From Arcuatula senhousia (taxonomy: Eukaryota > Mollusca > Bivalvia > Mytilida > Mytilidae): DNA of 64,000 nt. The notes under the pieces are model-generated. The model did not search any database. It worked only from the letters and a program-made list of their open reading frames with translations, and was not told the DNA's origin. Every line of letters starts with the position of its first letter. Position 1 is the stretch's first letter. The stretch lies in NCBI GenBank assembly GCA_963971305.1, contig OZ020313.1, positions 19,293,260 through 19,357,259 on the forward strand. The letters run 5' to 3'. This document shows, piece after piece, positions 60,131-64,000 of this stretch. A program made the translations under genes and the position numbers.

Positions 60131-60982
60131 TGTCAGTGAGCTTGTTCAACAGCAAGTTATCTTTTCCAAGCTTTGGTTGTCCGTTTTATTGTTATGTGAC
60201 TGTTTTATGTCTAAAATAGGTCTTTTGCTGGTGATTTTGGTATAAGTATTTAAGACAGCGTATTATTCTATAAATCTGGCGCCAATTGCCGTATAAAACA
60301 TAAGTCTCACAAACTCTTGTACGCAGAACCAGCTCCATAATTTGCCCCAAAAAAACTTGTACTACTAAAACACATTTTTGTGAAAGCTGGTTCCGCGTGC
60401 AAGACTTACTGAAAAATTGAAAAGAATGTATTTTAGCTTGTCATCGGTATACTCTATACGCAAAAAATATTCTAAATCTATGAGTTTTCTTCGTTTTTCT
60501 TTAGATTAACGTATGTTTCTAATTCAAAAGTTTTGTTTTAAGTAATGTATATACAGTATATGTTACAGTCATTTTCTTAAATCAAGCATTTTGTAAAATG
60601 CCTGATATTTTAGGCATTTTATAAAATGACTAAATCCTATCGGCATTATATAAAATTTACAAAATGCCTGGAATTTTTTTACAAAGTCCTCTGGGTATTG
60701 GTAGTCCTATGCACATAACTTAATTTTAAACTTGTTTTAATCATTGAAAACATATTCATAACTAGAGTTAAATTTATAGTTATTAGTAAAATCATTGCCT
60801 GACCTTGGCAGATACACAATTTTCGTTGAGCTCAACATTAGTTTACAAACAAACTTTTAGAGATTTTAGATATTAGCAACGGCAAAAAAGATAATGAAGA
60901 GGGATCTTATAAGATCCTTTAAAAAGTAAAGAGAGCAACCGAAGAGAATGCACTGAACTATAACTATATCTGCAAAAGTCTT
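60131..60982. other. No gene seen; short inverted pair
   Basis: 'cttgtacgcagaaccagct' (60317) and 'agctggttccgcgtgcaaga' (60389) form an imperfect inverted pair with a spacer of about 55 bases. No gene was recognised. Confidence 0.4.
60590..60675. repeat. Cluster of short GCATTTTRTAAAATGC palindromes
   Basis: Two clean palindromes (GCATTTTGTAAAATGC at 60588 and AGGCATTTTATAAAATGACT near 60612) and two degraded ones ('ggcattatataaaattt', 'acaaaatgcc') lie within 90 bp. They may be protein-binding or transposon-end motifs; no function can be assigned. Confidence 0.6.
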
Positions 60983-61080
60983 TTAAATCAGATCACCTAG
61001 ACCGCAGGTTCATGTGAGCTATTGCCATCACTTGGTGTCTATTGTCGTCGTCAGTCATATCTGAACCATTTTTCAAAAAT
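60983..61080 (-). mobile_element. Fragment of the same Helentron-like 3' end
   Basis: A degraded hairpin (gatcacctagaccgcaggtt, then catgtgagct) is followed by a short GTCGTCGTC tract, as in the reverse-oriented 3' end at 39497. The similarity stops at the GC-rich block that begins near 61085. Confidence 0.5.
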
Positions 61081-61084
61081 CGCC

Positions 61085-61310
61085 ACACCTGACATCTTAT
61101 ATGTTATTGCCTTGCGGGGCCCAGGAGACGAAACGGCCAGCAGCAGAGCCCAGCTTGTCGTAGGGGTCTTGGGATTCTGACGTCGGGTTAGTGCTCAGCC
61201 CACAGAGCGACCAAGGTGTGTGCCCTAGGTGGCTGAATAGAGTGGCCTTCGTCTGCGTGGGTTGTCAGATCTGTTATACAGAAGCCCTGACCGCTGACGA
61301 TAGTGGGCCA
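61085..61310. other. GC-rich block of unknown identity
   Basis: About 225 bp with clearly higher GC than the surroundings, beginning 'cttgcggggcccaggagacg' and containing 'gtgctcagcccacagagcga' and 'ccctaggtggctgaatagag'. The minus strand frame 61225-61521 has a basic patch (DNPRRRRPLY) but no recognisable domain, and stops occur within the block. It could be a non-coding RNA-derived repeat, a SINE head or an exon fragment. I do not recognise it. Confidence 0.45.
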
Positions 61311-62062
61311 ACATGTGCGGATCCATATTGACCTTGGACGCAGTTCGAAGTCGATATATATATAGATCTATTGGTCGATATATTCTTGAACTGACCAGAC
61401 CAAAAGCTATAATTGCTTTATTATTAATGATAAGTTGTTGTAAATGGTTTATGCATAACATTACAGTTTTTGACGTTATAATATTGATGGATATTTCATT
61501 CACTGGATATTTGTATGACAAAATTATTCCACCATGTCCACATCAATAAAGTACTATCAAAATACAACCAAACTGTTTTCTTTATAATATTTTGACTCCA
61601 TATACACACTGTATTTCTCAATAACTCCAATAACTCTTTGTTTTTGTTGAATGGAAAACCTTTAAAATATTTTTATTGGATACATTTGACAAGTGATTGA
61701 ATGTTTGGAATTTTTAAAATCTATTGTTAGTACCGTGCTGTATAGGTATGCAGCATTAAAGATATCGATTGAAAGGTTTTTATTGTAATTATATGTACCC
61801 AAAGAAATACAAAATGATCATGTGGTATTGTTCAACCTATCAAAATAAAGAAATTCTATCTGATTGATAATATTCTTTTATAACGGTAACATCATTTGGC
61901 TACAAAATAAGATATAAAGTAACATGCTTTCAAATGCTTTTTACTTTTTGCCTTTACATGGGCCAAAATATGGCCTTTGTATCGTAACCCACCCTTTGTT
62001 CAATTACCTTTCGAAAAATTGAAAACCAGTGAAAAAGCAATTCCTTGGGGTTTATTATTCTA

Positions 62063-63500
62063 TGAAAACCATCCTCATATCCAAAAATTCTTCAATATAT
62101 AAAATCATAAAAAAAAACAAATATATGTTTTGAACGAGTTTAAACAATTTAAACAAATCGATTTCAAAAATAGTTCTTTTTCCAATGATACGAATTAAAC
62201 TCTATACCTATTCCTTTAGAAATCAATGACTGTTATGGTGTACTTGGATTACCTCTTATAAATAGAGATATAGATATTAAATATACTAAATGTAGATTTA
62301 CAAGCCGTTATGAATAAAGCACTTAAGTAAACTACTATAAATGAAAACATCATCTATATTCCACGTACCATGCAAAGTGAAGGGCATTGGGAATTAGATA
62401 TTACACCATTATTTTAAATCAGTTATAATATGTTACGGTTTTTATTTTGCTACATTCATGCAAAAGGAAATTGATTGTTTGGGTAAATCTGAGTTTAAAC
62501 GGAAATGCAATGTTCTTGGGACCACTTATTTCAGATCTAAAAAATAACATGGGATCAGATTTAGTTTAACCCCTAACTAGTCTAACCTTGCCACATTTTA
62601 AATGTGCCAGTCCTAAGCCAGGAATCTTTATCAAAGTTGATTTTGTATTCGTCGAATTCTTATGCTGTTTGTTTCTTGTCAAACAGGGTTTCATTCATTG
62701 ACACTTTAAGATTTTGATTAATCATATGTAGTTTATTTTCATCCACGGCCAATCGCAAAACAGCGAGCAGCGACCGCTGGTCACATTAAAGGCTGCTGGC
62801 TGTTTTTCGTTGTGGATTTTTCAAATTGTTGTCAATGTTGTAGGTTGTGTTGCGTACACTAATTCCACATCTCATTATCTTCTATTATGTATTTTTACCA
62901 GCTTTACATATTTTTTTTTTGGGAAATTATAGATTAGAAGACTTATTGTCCTCGTCAGAAAATGTGTCTCTCTTAAAGTAAGAAAACTACAGAAAATCAT
63001 ACCAGTTCAATGTTTAGAGATGTATTATAGATATAAGTATTGCTAAATAGTGTTAAAAGTAAAATAATCGATTTCCTTTTATGTTGCAAAATAAAAACCT
63101 TAAAATATTGTAATTGTTTGACAATAATGTTGTATCAAACAATTCCCAATGCCCTTCACTTTGGTTTCGTTAAATATAGAACAAAAATATAGATTGATGT
63201 TTTCATGCATGGTAGTTCATTCCAGTGTTTTGTTTATATAGACTTCTTAATCTAAATGTTTAATATTTAATGCATATATACATATACCTACATTGATATA
63301 AGAGAACAGTTTTAAAGTGTAGGTATGAGGTTTAATGCAAATCATTGGAAGAAGAGTTATTGACATTTTCTGACACTCAAAATTGAATTCCAAAATCGAT
63401 CTTTTTTTTTATATTCCAACTCGTTCAAAACACATGTTTGTATATTTTTTCAAAATGATTTTATGTTTTAGATGTGAGGATGGTTTTCATGAAAGTATAC
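62063..63500. repeat. Large imperfect inverted repeat
   Basis: 'gaaaaccatcctcat' and 'tgaacgagtt' (62063-62140) are answered by 'aactcgttcaaaa' and 'gaggatggttttcat' (63418-63492). Nested inside, 'catgcaaagtgaagggcatt' (62370-62395) is answered by 'caatgcccttcactttgg' (63146-63163). The centre contains a reverse 'gagatgtgg' repeat (62560-62890). It probably began as a foldback duplication later invaded by the repeat. Confidence 0.6.
62560..62890 (-). repeat. Reverse copy of the 'gagatgtgg' dispersed repeat
   Basis: 'tttaacccctaactagtcta', 'cagtcctaagccaggaatct', 'aaaggctgctggctg' and 'actaattccacatctc' match the 39622-40145 copy read backward. Confidence 0.65.
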
Positions 63501-64000
63501 CGTTCGACGGAATTGCATTTATATTGCTTTTTGAATTTATTTAAGATAATTGTACAAATTTTACTCAAGCATAGATAAAACGACAAATAGTACAAATCCT
63601 ATCCTTATGAAGTCGCCCAAAACAAAGTTTGGAAGATTTATTGTTTTAACACCGTTTCATAAGTAGACCAAAATAAAGTTTTGACGACTAAAATGTTTTT
63701 TACATTTTTTAAAATGTTTTTTCTTGCCATGAACGTGTCTGAAATACAACTTGAAGTGAATTTGAGTGAGCTTAACTTAGCACAATTGTAGAGGTTGTGC
63801 GGGAAGTTTTCGAAATTTTTGAAGATCGTCGCCTTCCAAGATGGCCATTCCAAAAATTAAGTTTGTAGGATCGTTACAAAAATGAGTTGTCTGGATAAGG
63901 CAATTGGACTTTTGATCCGACTTTCAAATTCTTTAAATTTGAATTATTTTTTTTAATTTTTAATTGGATACCATTTTTACTGCCACCCGTTCAGTTAAAA
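63501..64000. other. Right edge; no gene seen
   Basis: The minus frame 63638-63853 has no recognised domain. It contains 'ccttccaagatggccattcc', reminiscent of the 'atggcggccat' sentences of the tandem repeats. Confidence 0.4.

Noticed and set aside
61225..61521. 98-codon minus frame with an RRRR patch
   Set aside because: It overlaps the GC-rich block and an AT-rich flank with different composition, and there is no domain or start context.

Overview
The window looks like animal nuclear DNA from a marine bivalve, most likely a mussel of the Mytilus type. This is inferred from AT-rich sequence, scattered exons with GT-AG borders, and recognisable repeat families: Penelope-like retroelements, and hairpin-ended elements with 'gctcacctg...caggtgagct' ends and a GACGACGGACG-type microsatellite. 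I saw no bacterial-type genes, operons, tRNA, rRNA or CRISPR array. Most of the 64 kb is transposon-derived or non-coding, and most short open frames are chance or repeat-derived.

The likely host coding signal is a pair of related, split, minus-strand genes for secreted or membrane-anchored Ig-like proteins. Gene A has a signal-peptide exon (32436-32511), a 294-nt Ig-like exon (24809-25102), two exons making a second Cys-containing extracellular module (24328-24422 and 18766-18955), and an uncertain end near 18.4-18.8 kb. Gene B has a paralogous 294-nt Ig-like exon (46432-46725), an exon with a hydrophobic C-terminal segment (44361-44445) and a terminal exon (stop at 43333-43335). The splice phases match at every proposed junction. 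A 77-nt copy of the start of the gene B Ig exon lies in the opposite orientation (45949-46025) inside the next intron. A separate, weaker signal-peptide exon candidate lies on the plus strand at 3748-3832.

Left part (0-24 kb): a Helentron/'pearl'-like element (1881-3420), a short-period repeat family around 4.3-4.6, 7.2-7.7 and 10.5-11.1 kb, a non-autonomous hAT element with an intact 8-bp target duplication (8308-10256) carrying a truncated LINE, a TA-flanked MITE plus a 550-bp tandem duplication (12.5-14.0 kb), a mariner-like MITE (17056-17549), and a degraded Penelope copy (19.7-20.65 kb).

Middle (24-47 kb): gene A and gene B exons, a possible TTAA-flanked element (28193-32120) that contains another Helentron-like element, a triple-nested insertion (33.66-35.04 kb), a near-perfect 330-bp palindrome (38.25-38.58 kb) and a third Helentron-like element in reverse orientation (39.5-41.1 kb).

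Right part (47-64 kb): an array of about 480-bp hairpin-bounded units (46.98-52.17 kb) with a 138-bp satellite inside it, a 27-bp minisatellite of nearly 4 kb (52.66-56.55 kb) with a 1071-bp higher-order duplication, the best-preserved Penelope-like reverse transcriptase (58033-59286) with its 3' tail, and a GC-rich block of unknown identity (61.09-61.31 kb).
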